The translations under genes were made by a program, and so were the position numbers. The notes beneath the pieces were generated by a model. That model was not told the origin of the DNA. It worked only from the letters and a program-made list of their open reading frames with translations, and searched no databases. From Sediminibacterium magnilacihabitans (lineage in GTDB: Bacteria > Bacteroidota > Bacteroidia > Chitinophagales > Chitinophagaceae), in contig PVEQ01000001.1 of NCBI GenBank assembly GCA_002973575.1, positions 1-64,000 of the forward strand: 64,000 nt of DNA. Reading direction: 5' to 3'. Position 1 is the first letter of the stretch. Each line of letters begins with the position of its first letter. Below are positions 38,441 through 46,919 of the stretch, one piece after another.

Positions 38441-39868
38441 ATGAAAAAAACTGTTTTTTTTATTGTAGCTTGTCTCTTTACTTCACAATTGATTTTCAGT
38501 CAGCAACTTCCGAAAGACGAACGCATGAAATGGTGGCGTGAAGCCCGTTTCGGTATGTTCATACACTGGGGTGTATATGCCCAGCTTGCGGGAGTATATA
38601 ATGGGCACGAGCAGCAGCGGGGCGGTGCCGAATGGATCATGAACCGTTCTAAAATACCCGTTGCTGAATATCAGCAATACGCCAAACAATTCAATCCTGT
38701 AAAATTCAATGCAGATGACTGGGTAAGGATGGCAAAAGAGGCGGGTATGAAATACATCGTTATCACAGCCAAGCACCACGATGGGTTTGCCATGTTCGGA
38801 TCAAAAGCGAGTCCGTGGAATATTGTCGATGCAACACCTTATGGTAAAGACATTTTAAAAGCACTGGCGGCAGCTTGTAAAAAACAGGGTATGAAGCTGG
38901 GCTTTTATTACTCGCAGGCGCAGGATTGGAATAACCCCGGTGGCGCCGCTGCCCGTAAATTGATGTCGGAGGGCTGGGCTAATCCCGATAGTGCGAAGAT
39001 CGATGCTTTTACCGCTGCGCACAATGGCCATTGGGATGCAGCACAGGAAACATCCACCTTTGCGCAATACATTGACCGTGTTGCCGTACCGCAGGTGAAA
39101 GAACTGTTGAGCAATTATGGCGATGTGGCTGTATTGTGGTGGGATACGCCCACCAACATGACAGATGATGCCGCATTGAAATTACAGGAGCTCTTGAAAC
39201 TGCAGCCTCGGATCATCACGAACGACCGGTTGAAGCGACCCAATTTTCCCGGAGACACCAAAACACCGGAACAAAAAATACCCGGCCTCAGCGAACTCGA
39301 TGGTAAAGACTGGGAAACCTGCATGACCATGAATGGTACCTGGGGTTTCAGAACTTCCGATACCAAATGGAAATCTACCGAAACACTGATCCGTAACCTG
39401 GCAGATATTGCTTCCAAAGGAGGAAACTACCTGCTCAACATAGGACCCAAACCAGATGGAACATTCCCCGATGCCAGCATAGAGCGCCTGAAAGAAATCG
39501 GCCAGTGGATGAAAGTGAACGGAGAAGCCATTTATGCAACCAAAGCAAATCCGCTTGCACCGCTGAATTGGGGCCGCTGTACCATGAAAGAAAATGACGG
39601 CCAGACCATTCTTTATTTTTCTGTTTTCAATTGGCCCACCGATGGGCAGCTCTTAGTGCCCGGCATTAAGAATACAGTTGTATCGGCCAAATTGCTTGCC
39701 GGTGGTGCTGCTTTGAAAACAACTACTACAACGGATGGATTGAATATTGCAGTGCCATTCAATTCGCCTGATGCAAACGCTTCTGTGATCAAAGTAATAT
39801 TGAAGGGAAAAGTAGAAAACCAGCAGTCCGCCGCTAACGGTAAGATGAAAACGGGTGCGTTGGATTAA
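38441..39868 (+). CDS. GH29 alpha-L-fucosidase, secreted
   Basis: 475 residues with signal peptide. Full GH29 catalytic domain: ARFGMFIHWGVYAQ at 35-48, TAKHHDGFAMFG at 109-120, LGFYYSQAQDW and nucleophile Asp235 in VLWWDTPTNM, then GGNYLLNIGPKPDGTFP and a C-terminal beta domain. It has the same fold as the GH29 half of the fusion protein but is clearly diverged. It removes alpha-linked L-fucose. It is a single gene preceded by motif copy A. Confidence 0.93.
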   Translation: MKKTVFFIVACLFTSQLIFSQQLPKDERMKWWREARFGMFIHWGVYAQLAGVYNGHEQQRGGAEWIMNRSKIPVAEYQQYAKQFNPVKFNADDWVRMAKEAGMKYIVITAKHHDGFAMFGSKASPWNIVDATPYGKDILKALAAACKKQGMKLGFYYSQAQDWNNPGGAAARKLMSEGWANPDSAKIDAFTAAHNGHWDAAQETSTFAQYIDRVAVPQVKELLSNYGDVAVLWWDTPTNMTDDAALKLQELLKLQPRIITNDRLKRPNFPGDTKTPEQKIPGLSELDGKDWETCMTMNGTWGFRTSDTKWKSTETLIRNLADIASKGGNYLLNIGPKPDGTFPDASIERLKEIGQWMKVNGEAIYATKANPLAPLNWGRCTMKENDGQTILYFSVFNWPTDGQLLVPGIKNTVVSAKLLAGGAALKTTTTTDGLNIAVPFNSPDANASVIKVILKGKVENQQSAANGKMKTGALD

Positions 39869-39905
39869 GATAATCTGGTTAATGGCTCAATGATTAATAG
39901 TTGTT

Positions 39906-39967
39906 AGATGTTAGTTGTTAGCATTTTGGCCTTACAACTAGCAACTAACAACTAACAACTAACATCT
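39906..39967. repeat. Perfect 16-bp inverted repeat, dispersed intergenic element
   Basis: AGATGTTAGTTGTTAG (39906-39921) is the exact reverse complement of CTAACAACTAACATCT (39952-39967). The 30-base loop also holds ACTAGCAACTAACAACT. A similar hairpin built from the same GTTAGTTGTTAG words lies at 57455-57508. It sits between two convergent genes. Confidence 0.75.
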
Positions 39968-39972
39968 TCCCA

Positions 39973-40410
39973 CTAGCTTTTCTTTACTTGTGAAGTTGTT
40001 TTTTTAACAGGCCCTCGTATAGCTTTCACTTCGGCAGCAGTAACGGCGGTTGCTTTATTGCCAAAGCTATTGCGAACATACGTGAGTACATCTGCTATCT
40101 GCTGGTCAGTGAGATAGCTGTGCGATGCCATGACATTGGAATAATATTCATCATCGAGCGGAATACGGTCCGACATGCCCTTCAGTACAACAGTAATGAT
40201 CTTTTGCTTGTCCTTCAGCACATTGGAGCTTTGTGCCAGCGGTGGGTTCATGTGTGGAACACCGCCGCCATCTACCTGGTGACAACTCAAACATTCTTTT
40301 TTATAAACGGCTTCGCCCCTTGCAACAGAAACGGAAAGGTTATTGGTCTGTGCCCAAAGCATAATGCCAAAAGAAAACAAAGCCATTGCTGTGATCAGTT
40401 TCTTCTTCAT
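39973..40410 (-). CDS. Secreted c-type cytochrome
   Basis: 145 residues; signal peptide (...MLWAQ) and one haem-binding CLSCH motif near residue 40. The distal Met may be in GMSDRIPLDDEYYSNVMASH. Ends in a Lys/Thr-rich tail. Mono-haem class I cytochrome c. It is preceded 16 bp upstream by a PQQ-type dehydrogenase gene in the same direction, so it is probably the periplasmic electron acceptor of that enzyme. Confidence 0.9.
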   Translation of the reverse strand: MKKKLITAMALFSFGIMLWAQTNNLSVSVARGEAVYKKECLSCHQVDGGGVPHMNPPLAQSSNVLKDKQKIITVVLKGMSDRIPLDDEYYSNVMASHSYLTDQQIADVLTYVRNSFGNKATAVTAAEVKAIRGPVKKTTSQVKKS

Positions 40411-40426
40411 GGTTGTGAAGTGTAAA

Positions 40427-41692
40427 TTATTTTCCTGAATAAGTGATGCGATAAATAGTGCCTTTGTTATCGTCGCTTACATAAAGCGAACCATCGGGCC
40501 CCTGGGCAAGACCGCAGGGGCGGTGTTCTGCCTGCCGGGTAGCGTTCACTACTTTCACACCCGAAAAGCCATTGGCAAAAACTTCCCATTTGCCGGAAGG
40601 CTTGCCATTCTTGAAGGGCACGAAAACCACATAATAACCTTCCTGTGGCATGGGAGCACGATTCCAACTGCCGTGGAAAGCAATGAAAGCGCCGTTCCTG
40701 TATTTTTCGGGGAACATATTACCTGTATAAAACAATAATCCGTTTGGTGCAAGGTGACCAGGGAACGCTACTACAGGCTCGATAAAATCTTTTGCCCTGG
40801 GGCTTTCTGTTTTACCATCGCCACCGTATTCGGGCGCAAGCATTTTCTTGTGCAAGATCTGGTTGTAATAAATATAAGGCCAACCTGCATTGTCGCCTTT
40901 TTTCAATTCATACATACACTCGGAAGGCAGTTCGGCGCTTTGTTCAGCATCAAAATACTGAGGCCAATCCTGCAATAAATTATCGCGGCCATGTTGCATC
41001 ACAAACAATGAATTGCTTTGTGTATTCCAATCGAGACCCACTACATTTCTTAATCCTGTTGCATAGCGAACGCCCTGTGCATAGCTTTGATTCAACTTGT
41101 CGGCTTTGAACATCCAGATACCCCCCGCGCTATCCAGTATGGGACAGGGCATCCTGCCTTTTGATCCGTTGCCACGGTCTACTTCCTGGCAGGAATTGGA
41201 AGGGGCGCCAATATTCACATAAATATTACCGTTGTTGTCGAGGGCAATAGATTTGGATTCGTGTTGTCTTTTATTCCAGAGACCGGTAATGATCTTTTCG
41301 GGATGCTCCGCATCGATCACTTCATTTTTTGCATTCAATTTGTAACGGAAAACTTCGTCATCACTGGATGCATAGAGGTAGCCGTCTTTTAAGGCAATGC
41401 CTGTGCCGGTATAATTGCTGAATCCTTCAACCTTGTCTATCTTACCGTCTCCGTTCTGGGCGGTCATTTTTAAAATGCCATTACCTTTATATAACCTGCT
41501 TGTTCTGGCATAGATCACCCCTTCAGGCGTAACCAGTAAATGGCGGATACGGCCAATGCCATCAGATACTTTGGACGCTTCGAAGCCTTTAGGGAGACTA
41601 AGCCCCGCGTTGATGGTGTCGGCATAAGGATTGGCCAGGCAGGGTACGGCAAAAAGGAAGCTAATGGAAAGAAAAGAAAAAACTTTTTTCAT
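40427..41692 (-). CDS. PQQ-dependent sugar dehydrogenase-like (sorbosone dehydrogenase family)
   Basis: About 421 residues from ATG 41692 (MKKVFSFLSISFLFAVPCLA signal peptide; an upstream frame extension to 41746 lacks a signal). Beta-propeller with blades such as IRHLLVTPEGVIYAR, NGNIYVNIGAPSNSCQ, RYATGLRNVVGLDWN, HLAPNGLLFYTGNMFP and GLAQGPDGSLYVSDD, as in GDH/sorbosone dehydrogenases. Expected to oxidise a sugar or sugar-derived aldose in the periplasm, passing electrons to the cytochrome encoded next. Its substrate is not known. Confidence 0.85.
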   Translation of the reverse strand: MKKVFSFLSISFLFAVPCLANPYADTINAGLSLPKGFEASKVSDGIGRIRHLLVTPEGVIYARTSRLYKGNGILKMTAQNGDGKIDKVEGFSNYTGTGIALKDGYLYASSDDEVFRYKLNAKNEVIDAEHPEKIITGLWNKRQHESKSIALDNNGNIYVNIGAPSNSCQEVDRGNGSKGRMPCPILDSAGGIWMFKADKLNQSYAQGVRYATGLRNVVGLDWNTQSNSLFVMQHGRDNLLQDWPQYFDAEQSAELPSECMYELKKGDNAGWPYIYYNQILHKKMLAPEYGGDGKTESPRAKDFIEPVVAFPGHLAPNGLLFYTGNMFPEKYRNGAFIAFHGSWNRAPMPQEGYYVVFVPFKNGKPSGKWEVFANGFSGVKVVNATRQAEHRPCGLAQGPDGSLYVSDDNKGTIYRITYSGK

Positions 41693-41816
41693 CGGTATTT
41701 TTTTTGTTTGCAATAGGTCAGCTCGTTTGACTGCAATAGCAGGCAAAATCGATTTATCGAGGCACTAATTTATGCTAAGATTGTGAATGAAGTATTACTT
41801 TTTTGTTCAATGGTTT

Positions 41817-41834
41817 TGCCAGAATTGCTGAATA
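41817..41834. promoter_or_regulatory. Motif copy B upstream of GH105 gene
   Basis: TGCCAGAATTGCTGAATA is identical over 18 bp to 44724-44741 and ends 91 bp before the GH105 start. Just after it comes TATTTTGACA (41833-41842), which recurs at 51904-51913 in front of the AraC regulator gene. Confidence 0.6.
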
Positions 41835-41925
41835 TTTTGACAATCCTGTCACCGGAATGCTCATGATTTCTTATTCTATTGCAGATGATCAGCGGATCAA
41901 TCATCAACATAAAACCCATCTGTTT

Positions 41926-43080
41926 ATGAAATCAAAATTGAACAGGTATGTCATGATCGCTTTTGCAGCTGTACAGGTTGCTTATGGCTTCGATCAGGCA
42001 GCGGCGCAAAAAAAGGAGAGCGCCGATCTGAAAAATTTTCCTGAAGGAGAAGGTCCGGCAGCAATAGGACAAAAGATAGCCGCTCATTTTGTTGCAACAC
42101 CGCATACCAATTTTGGAAGACCCACTCCGCCGAGGTACATCACTTACCCGGAGACCTGCACCTGGTATGGTGCATTGACTTTTGCAAAAGAAACTAAAGA
42201 CACCCATTTATTGCAGCAGCTTGCTGAACGTTTTGAGCCGCTTTTCGGCAGCAGCGATACACTGATCCCTAAACCGGATCATGTAGATTATTCAGTCTTT
42301 GGCGCTGTTCCGTTGGAACTGTACATGCAAACAAAAGAACAGAAGTACCTCAACCTGGGCAAGCAGATTGCAGATAAACAATGGGGTACACCGGAAGGCC
42401 CCCGGGTGAATGCAGAGGCGCGCCGTTTTTATGCAAAGGGTCTTAGCTGGCAAACACGTTTGTGGATCGATGACATGTTCATGATCACTGCATTGCAGGC
42501 GCAGGCGTACAGGGCCACCGGCGATAAAAGCTATATCGAACATGCGGCAACAGAAATGGTTTTTTATCTCGATTCGTTACAAAGACCCAATGGCCTGTTT
42601 TATCATGTACCCGACGTGCCTTTTTTCTGGGGCAGGGGCAATGGCTGGATGGCTGTTGGTATGAGTGAAATGCTGCGTTCAGTGCCTAAAAATAATCCCA
42701 ACAGGACCCGCATCATGCAAGGCTATCAAGCAATGATGGCTTCTCTGCTACAATACCAGGCAAGTGATGGTATGTGGCGGCAACTGATCGATGATGCCGA
42801 ATCATGGCCGGAAACATCCTGTACGGGCATGTTCACTTTTGCATTCATTACGGGTGTGAAAGAAGGCTGGCTCGATAAAACCACTTATGGCCCCGCGGCA
42901 CGCAAAGGATGGCTCGCATTGATCAAATACATCAATGCTGATAATGATATCACCGATGTATGCGAAGGCACCAATAAAAAGAACAGCCGGCAATACTACC
43001 TAGATCGTAAGAAGAACACAGGTGATTTACACGGACAGGCACCGATACTGTGGTGCGCTACGGCATTACTTAGAAAATAA
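41926..43080 (+). CDS. GH105 unsaturated uronyl hydrolase
   Basis: About 384 residues from ATG 41926 (MKSKLNRYVMIAFAAV signal); the frame is open 123 bp further up but without a leader-like sequence. (alpha/alpha)6 barrel with PETCTWYGAL, VDYSVFGAVP, the catalytic-loop WIDDMFMI (Asp182/183), WGRGNGWMAVGM and a late ETSCTGMFTFAF. These are GH105 signatures. The family hydrolyses 4,5-unsaturated glucuronyl or galacturonyl residues left by lyases. It fits the lyase-GH88 chemistry upstream. Confidence 0.88.
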   Translation: MKSKLNRYVMIAFAAVQVAYGFDQAAAQKKESADLKNFPEGEGPAAIGQKIAAHFVATPHTNFGRPTPPRYITYPETCTWYGALTFAKETKDTHLLQQLAERFEPLFGSSDTLIPKPDHVDYSVFGAVPLELYMQTKEQKYLNLGKQIADKQWGTPEGPRVNAEARRFYAKGLSWQTRLWIDDMFMITALQAQAYRATGDKSYIEHAATEMVFYLDSLQRPNGLFYHVPDVPFFWGRGNGWMAVGMSEMLRSVPKNNPNRTRIMQGYQAMMASLLQYQASDGMWRQLIDDAESWPETSCTGMFTFAFITGVKEGWLDKTTYGPAARKGWLALIKYINADNDITDVCEGTNKKNSRQYYLDRKKNTGDLHGQAPILWCATALLRK

Positions 43081-43119
43081 AAAAAGCGCCCACCTCTTTA
43101 AAATGGTGGGCGCTTTTTT
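43081..43119. terminator. Strong bidirectional terminator
   Basis: A perfect stem: GCGCCCACC pairs with GGTGGGCGC, flanked by A-tract and T-tract, with a loop of about 10 bases. It starts right at the GH105 stop and reaches the stop of the convergent beta-helix gene, ending both transcripts. Confidence 0.92.
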
Positions 43120-44641
43120 AGCGTTGCCTTGCTTTGAGTTGCGCCATATACAATGAAGCAGGTTCAGCAGTCTGGTTCATCAATTCCCATTCTCCATCGG
43201 GCCTGTCTTTAAACCGCCCTGTTGATTTTTTTCCTTTCAATCCGATACAATAATTTTTTCCGGATACCCACGGGCTTTGTACGGCCGCATTTTTAGCAGT
43301 ACAGTTCCATACGATTTGAGTAACACCGGCCCAGCCATGCCCGCTGCCATAATTGCCCCTGTCCTGCACATTGATCTCTCCATCGGTAACAATATTGTCG
43401 TATAAAGTGCCGCTGGCCCAACGGTGGTGCGGACCAATATCGGCATGTGTTTGCTGCGCCGTGCAGTTGTAAAACACATTGGGGCCGCAAACGCGCGCAC
43501 CTGTTACAAAATCATGCCGGCCTTCGGTGGTATGGCAATTCATGAACAGGTTCAACTGGCCATTGTTACAAAAAGAATACCGGCGGCCTCCTGTGATAAT
43601 TGATTTGGCATCCAGGCAGTTCGAGTTCAATACGGAAATATGTTTGGCAAGGCTGCCAAGCTCAACACAAGCATAACCAAAATACCTGGAACTAACATTT
43701 CTTATCCAACTGTTTTCGATCCTGTCGCATAAGATGGCCTGCCATCCATGGTTTTCGGCGGTATCGCTGCTATAATCGCTTTGAAAAAACAGTTGTTCAA
43801 TACCCACATGGTTGATGCGTTTGGAAAATTCATATTTGAAGATGATGGGAGCACCATATTTTGGTTCCATTGGCATAACGATGGGGTTGTCTATAAATAC
43901 CTTATTGCCTTCGATCTTTGTGATCACCCTTTCGAACGACAAATTATATTCATCCGGTTGCCATTGCTTCGTGCCATCTCTTCCCTCAATCTGGTCCATT
44001 TTGAGGTCTTGTATCCATTGCCTGGTTGCGGGACGAAACACCATGACCTTGTCACCGGCCTTGTAACGCGTAGCGTCTGAAACAGTCAACGAATGAGTGC
44101 CGGCCGGAACATAATTGTCTGTAACCTGTGTTCTGGTGCCGGGTATCTCACGCGGTGTGCCTGATCCGGTAACACGCAACAAAGGCATTTGTGTGGCTGC
44201 TGTAAGTTGTATCCTGGTGCCGTTTTCTGTGTTGCCTTCGCCTCTTAGTATTACGCCGCTTGCTTCCAGTCGGAGGGAAGTGGCAATCTTATACAATCCC
44301 CGCTTCAATAAAATAGCGCCACGAAAACCAGTAGCATCAAGCGGCCGGTTGCTCACTTCATCAATGGCCTGTTGGATCAACTGCTGATCATCGGCACCGG
44401 TAGCGCTGATGGTTTTTACTATTGGTATATTAGGAATAGACCGGTCGCCACCATAAAAACCAACACGACTGAAATCGGGAATGGTATTTCCTTTTTCATC
44501 CGGCATGTACACAAGACTGCCGTCTGCATTGAGTTTGACAAATTTTGATGATGAATGGCTACCTGTATCAAGGGTAATAAAAGAAGTGGATAGGATGCTG
44601 CAACAAATGCAGGCTGCCCGGGCAAGCTGTCTGAAGATCAT
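43118..44641 (-). CDS. Right-handed beta-helix protein, lyase-like, secreted
   Basis: 507 residues with N-terminal signal. It begins with a pectate-lyase-3-like layout: an early FSRVGFYGG, ADDQQLIQQAIDEV, RGAILLKRGLYKI, LRLEASGVILRGEG. A long parallel beta-helix with NHVGIEQLFFQ, NSWIRNVSSRYFGYACVEL and FMNCHTTEGRHDF then follows. This resembles polysaccharide lyases and hydrolases using the beta-helix fold, but no known family could be fixed from the residues. It sits between GH105 and the six-hairpin gene in the PUL region and is likely to act on the same glycan. Confidence 0.65.
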   Translation of the reverse strand: MIFRQLARAACICCSILSTSFITLDTGSHSSSKFVKLNADGSLVYMPDEKGNTIPDFSRVGFYGGDRSIPNIPIVKTISATGADDQQLIQQAIDEVSNRPLDATGFRGAILLKRGLYKIATSLRLEASGVILRGEGNTENGTRIQLTAATQMPLLRVTGSGTPREIPGTRTQVTDNYVPAGTHSLTVSDATRYKAGDKVMVFRPATRQWIQDLKMDQIEGRDGTKQWQPDEYNLSFERVITKIEGNKVFIDNPIVMPMEPKYGAPIIFKYEFSKRINHVGIEQLFFQSDYSSDTAENHGWQAILCDRIENSWIRNVSSRYFGYACVELGSLAKHISVLNSNCLDAKSIITGGRRYSFCNNGQLNLFMNCHTTEGRHDFVTGARVCGPNVFYNCTAQQTHADIGPHHRWASGTLYDNIVTDGEINVQDRGNYGSGHGWAGVTQIVWNCTAKNAAVQSPWVSGKNYCIGLKGKKSTGRFKDRPDGEWELMNQTAEPASLYMAQLKARQR

Positions 44642-44723
44642 AAAATGATTTTGATAAGTAATGGTGACAGCAAGGAATTTAGATGGTCTAAGATAAACAG
44701 GAAAAGACGATTGCAGAAGGCCA

Positions 44724-44741
44724 TGCCAGAATTGCTGAATA
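44724..44741. promoter_or_regulatory. Motif copy C upstream of six-hairpin gene
   Basis: TGCCAGAATTGCTGAATA, 18 bp identical to copy B, ends 81 bp before the start at 44823 and 46 bp before the candidate -7 box. It continues with GATGGCTAACG, comparable to GATAGTTAATC in copy A. Confidence 0.6.
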
Positions 44742-44787
44742 GATGGCTAACGCAATAGCTTTCGCCTGACTGGTATGAAGAACCCGT

Positions 44788-44795
44788 TATATTTG
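44788..44795 (+). promoter_or_regulatory. Candidate -7 box for the six-hairpin gene
   Basis: TATATTTG fits TAnnTTTG and lies 27 bp before the ATG at 44823. Motif copy C lies about 50 bp further upstream, the usual place for an activator site. Confidence 0.4.
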
Positions 44796-44822
44796 TGAGA
44801 AGGCTCAATCAAATAAATAAAG

Positions 44823-46874
44823 ATGATGCGATTCAACAGAACACTACTGGCAGCTGCATTGATGTGCGGCTCCTTTTTCGCCAGGGCACAGATGATGCTC
44901 CTGACACAACAGCAAGACCGGTGGAAGATCACACCTGAGGGTAGCATTGAATGGGTGGTGGATGGACGATTGCCCCACAATGATCACATCGAGATGGGCG
45001 GAGAAAAAGTAGCGCTCTGGATGCGGTATGGTGTGGACAGTAATTACCGGCCGGTTCTTTCGCGTACCCTGGTATTTCCATCGAGCCGTTTGTTGCCTGT
45101 GCAAACCATTGCCCACATGATGTACAATGTGGAAGACAATGACCTGCCGCGTATCTACATCAATAACCGCATGCTTAGATCGGGTGTATACAATGCTGCT
45201 GTTGTGCCCGATTTGCCGGAAAAAGTAATACGCATCACACACAAGGGTATCATGGAAATAGAAAGCATGGTGGGCAAAGACGGTATCCGGCTGAAAAGGA
45301 TTTATTTTCCTTCGGTAGATAAACCAATGGCCATTGAAAAAATGGTATTCATCAATGAAGGTAAACAAGCAGCCAAAATTGAAATGGAATACCTGCACAG
45401 GGAAAGCAGGCCTGCTGCAGAAAGGACCACGGGCGGACCGCATCATTTCATCGTATCTACCATTGGCGATGGATTGAAAACAGTGCAGCCGGGCGATAGT
45501 GTGGTCTTTGCCATTAGTTATGAAGCCACAAAAGGATCGGCACAACCGCTGGCCATCAATGTTGACCAGGAAGAACAGATGCAGAGAAACAGGGTAAACC
45601 AGATCATATCGAAACTGGTGCTGGAAACACCCGATCGTTTGTTGAATACAGCTTTCGCTTTTGCCAAGATCAGGGCTACCGAAAGTATTTATAATACAAA
45701 GGGAGGGTATATGCACGGTCCCGGCGGATTGCGTTATTATGCAGCCATCTGGGCCAATGACCAGGCTGAATACGTCAACCCTTTTTTTGCTTTCCTTGGA
45801 GATGATATTGGCAACCGTTCTGCTATGAATGCTTTCCGTTTGTTCGCCCGTTACATCAATCCGGAATATCAACCCATTCCCAGTTCCATCATTGCGGAAG
45901 GAGATGCCACATGGCATGGAGCGAAAGACAGGGGAGATATGGCGATGATTGCTTATGGCGCTGGCCGTTATGCACTGGCCAATGGAAATGCCGATAGCGC
46001 CAGGGTGTTATGGCCTTTGATAGAATGGTGCCTCGAATACCTGAAACGCCAATTGAATGATCAAGGAGTAGTGAAAAGCAACAGTGATGAATTGGAAGGG
46101 CGTTTCCCCGCCGGCAAAGCCAACCTCAACACCAGCTCTTTGTATTACGATGCATTGCGGTCGGCCGTTATGTTGGGCAGGGAACTGCATATACCGCTTG
46201 CGCAACTCAAAATATACGAATCACAGGCAACAGCTTTGCGTTCGAATATTGAATTGTATTTCGGTGCAACGGTGGAAGGATATAAGACCTATCGTTATTA
46301 CGAAGGCAACGATACCCTGCGTGCCTGGATCACCACGCCGCTGGTAATGGATATTTTCGACAGGAAAGAAGGTACCATTGAAGCGCTCTTCTCACCGCGA
46401 TTATGGACTGCAGATGGATTGGCTACACTGGCAGGTGATAAAACTTTCTGGGACCGCTCTACTTTATACGGACTGCGCGGCGCATTTGCAGCAGGTGCCA
46501 CCGGGAAAGCTTTCCCTTTCCTGGAATATTTTTCACGCAGGAGACTATTGGGCGAACACGTGCCTTACGCGGTAGAAGCATACCCCGAAGGGAACCAGCG
46601 ACACCTTGCTGCCGAAAGCGGTTTGTATTGCCGCATTTATACAGAAGGAATGTTTGGCATGCGCCCAACAGGATTCAACAGCTTTGACATACGCCCCAGT
46701 ATACCGGCAGGATGGGATCGTATGGCTTTGCGCAATGTTCATGCGTTCGGGCATGTATTTGACCTGGAGATTACAAGGTTGTCCGGCGAGCGCTTAGCGA
46801 TTATGGTAAAACAAGGAAATGCAGTTAAACAATACACAATAAAGGATGGGGCCACACAAGAGGTAAAATTGTAA
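44823..46874 (+). CDS. Six-hairpin glycosidase-like protein, secreted
   Basis: 683 residues with signal peptide (...FFARAQ). An N-terminal beta-rich domain of about 240 residues is followed by an (alpha/alpha)6-barrel-like part: GGLRYYAAIWANDQAEYVNP, EGDATWHGAKDRGDMA, SNSDELEGRF and GEHVPYAVEAYPEGNQRHL, then a small C-terminal beta domain. The acidic residues in AIWANDQ, WHGAKDRGD and SDELEGR are possible catalytic groups. The layout recalls GH78, GH95 and related families, but I cannot assign it to a numbered family. Preceded by motif C, so probably part of the regulated glycan system. Confidence 0.6.
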   Translation: MMRFNRTLLAAALMCGSFFARAQMMLLTQQQDRWKITPEGSIEWVVDGRLPHNDHIEMGGEKVALWMRYGVDSNYRPVLSRTLVFPSSRLLPVQTIAHMMYNVEDNDLPRIYINNRMLRSGVYNAAVVPDLPEKVIRITHKGIMEIESMVGKDGIRLKRIYFPSVDKPMAIEKMVFINEGKQAAKIEMEYLHRESRPAAERTTGGPHHFIVSTIGDGLKTVQPGDSVVFAISYEATKGSAQPLAINVDQEEQMQRNRVNQIISKLVLETPDRLLNTAFAFAKIRATESIYNTKGGYMHGPGGLRYYAAIWANDQAEYVNPFFAFLGDDIGNRSAMNAFRLFARYINPEYQPIPSSIIAEGDATWHGAKDRGDMAMIAYGAGRYALANGNADSARVLWPLIEWCLEYLKRQLNDQGVVKSNSDELEGRFPAGKANLNTSSLYYDALRSAVMLGRELHIPLAQLKIYESQATALRSNIELYFGATVEGYKTYRYYEGNDTLRAWITTPLVMDIFDRKEGTIEALFSPRLWTADGLATLAGDKTFWDRSTLYGLRGAFAAGATGKAFPFLEYFSRRRLLGEHVPYAVEAYPEGNQRHLAAESGLYCRIYTEGMFGMRPTGFNSFDIRPSIPAGWDRMALRNVHAFGHVFDLEITRLSGERLAIMVKQGNAVKQYTIKDGATQEVKL

Positions 46875-46919
46875 ACAATAAGGATGTAACTTACGATTCA
46901 TTAATACAACGATTGCCGT

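Noticed and set aside
44844..45917. A 357-residue minus-strand frame
   Set aside because: It lies wholly inside the six-hairpin gene on the opposite strand and has His/Cys-rich shadow composition.
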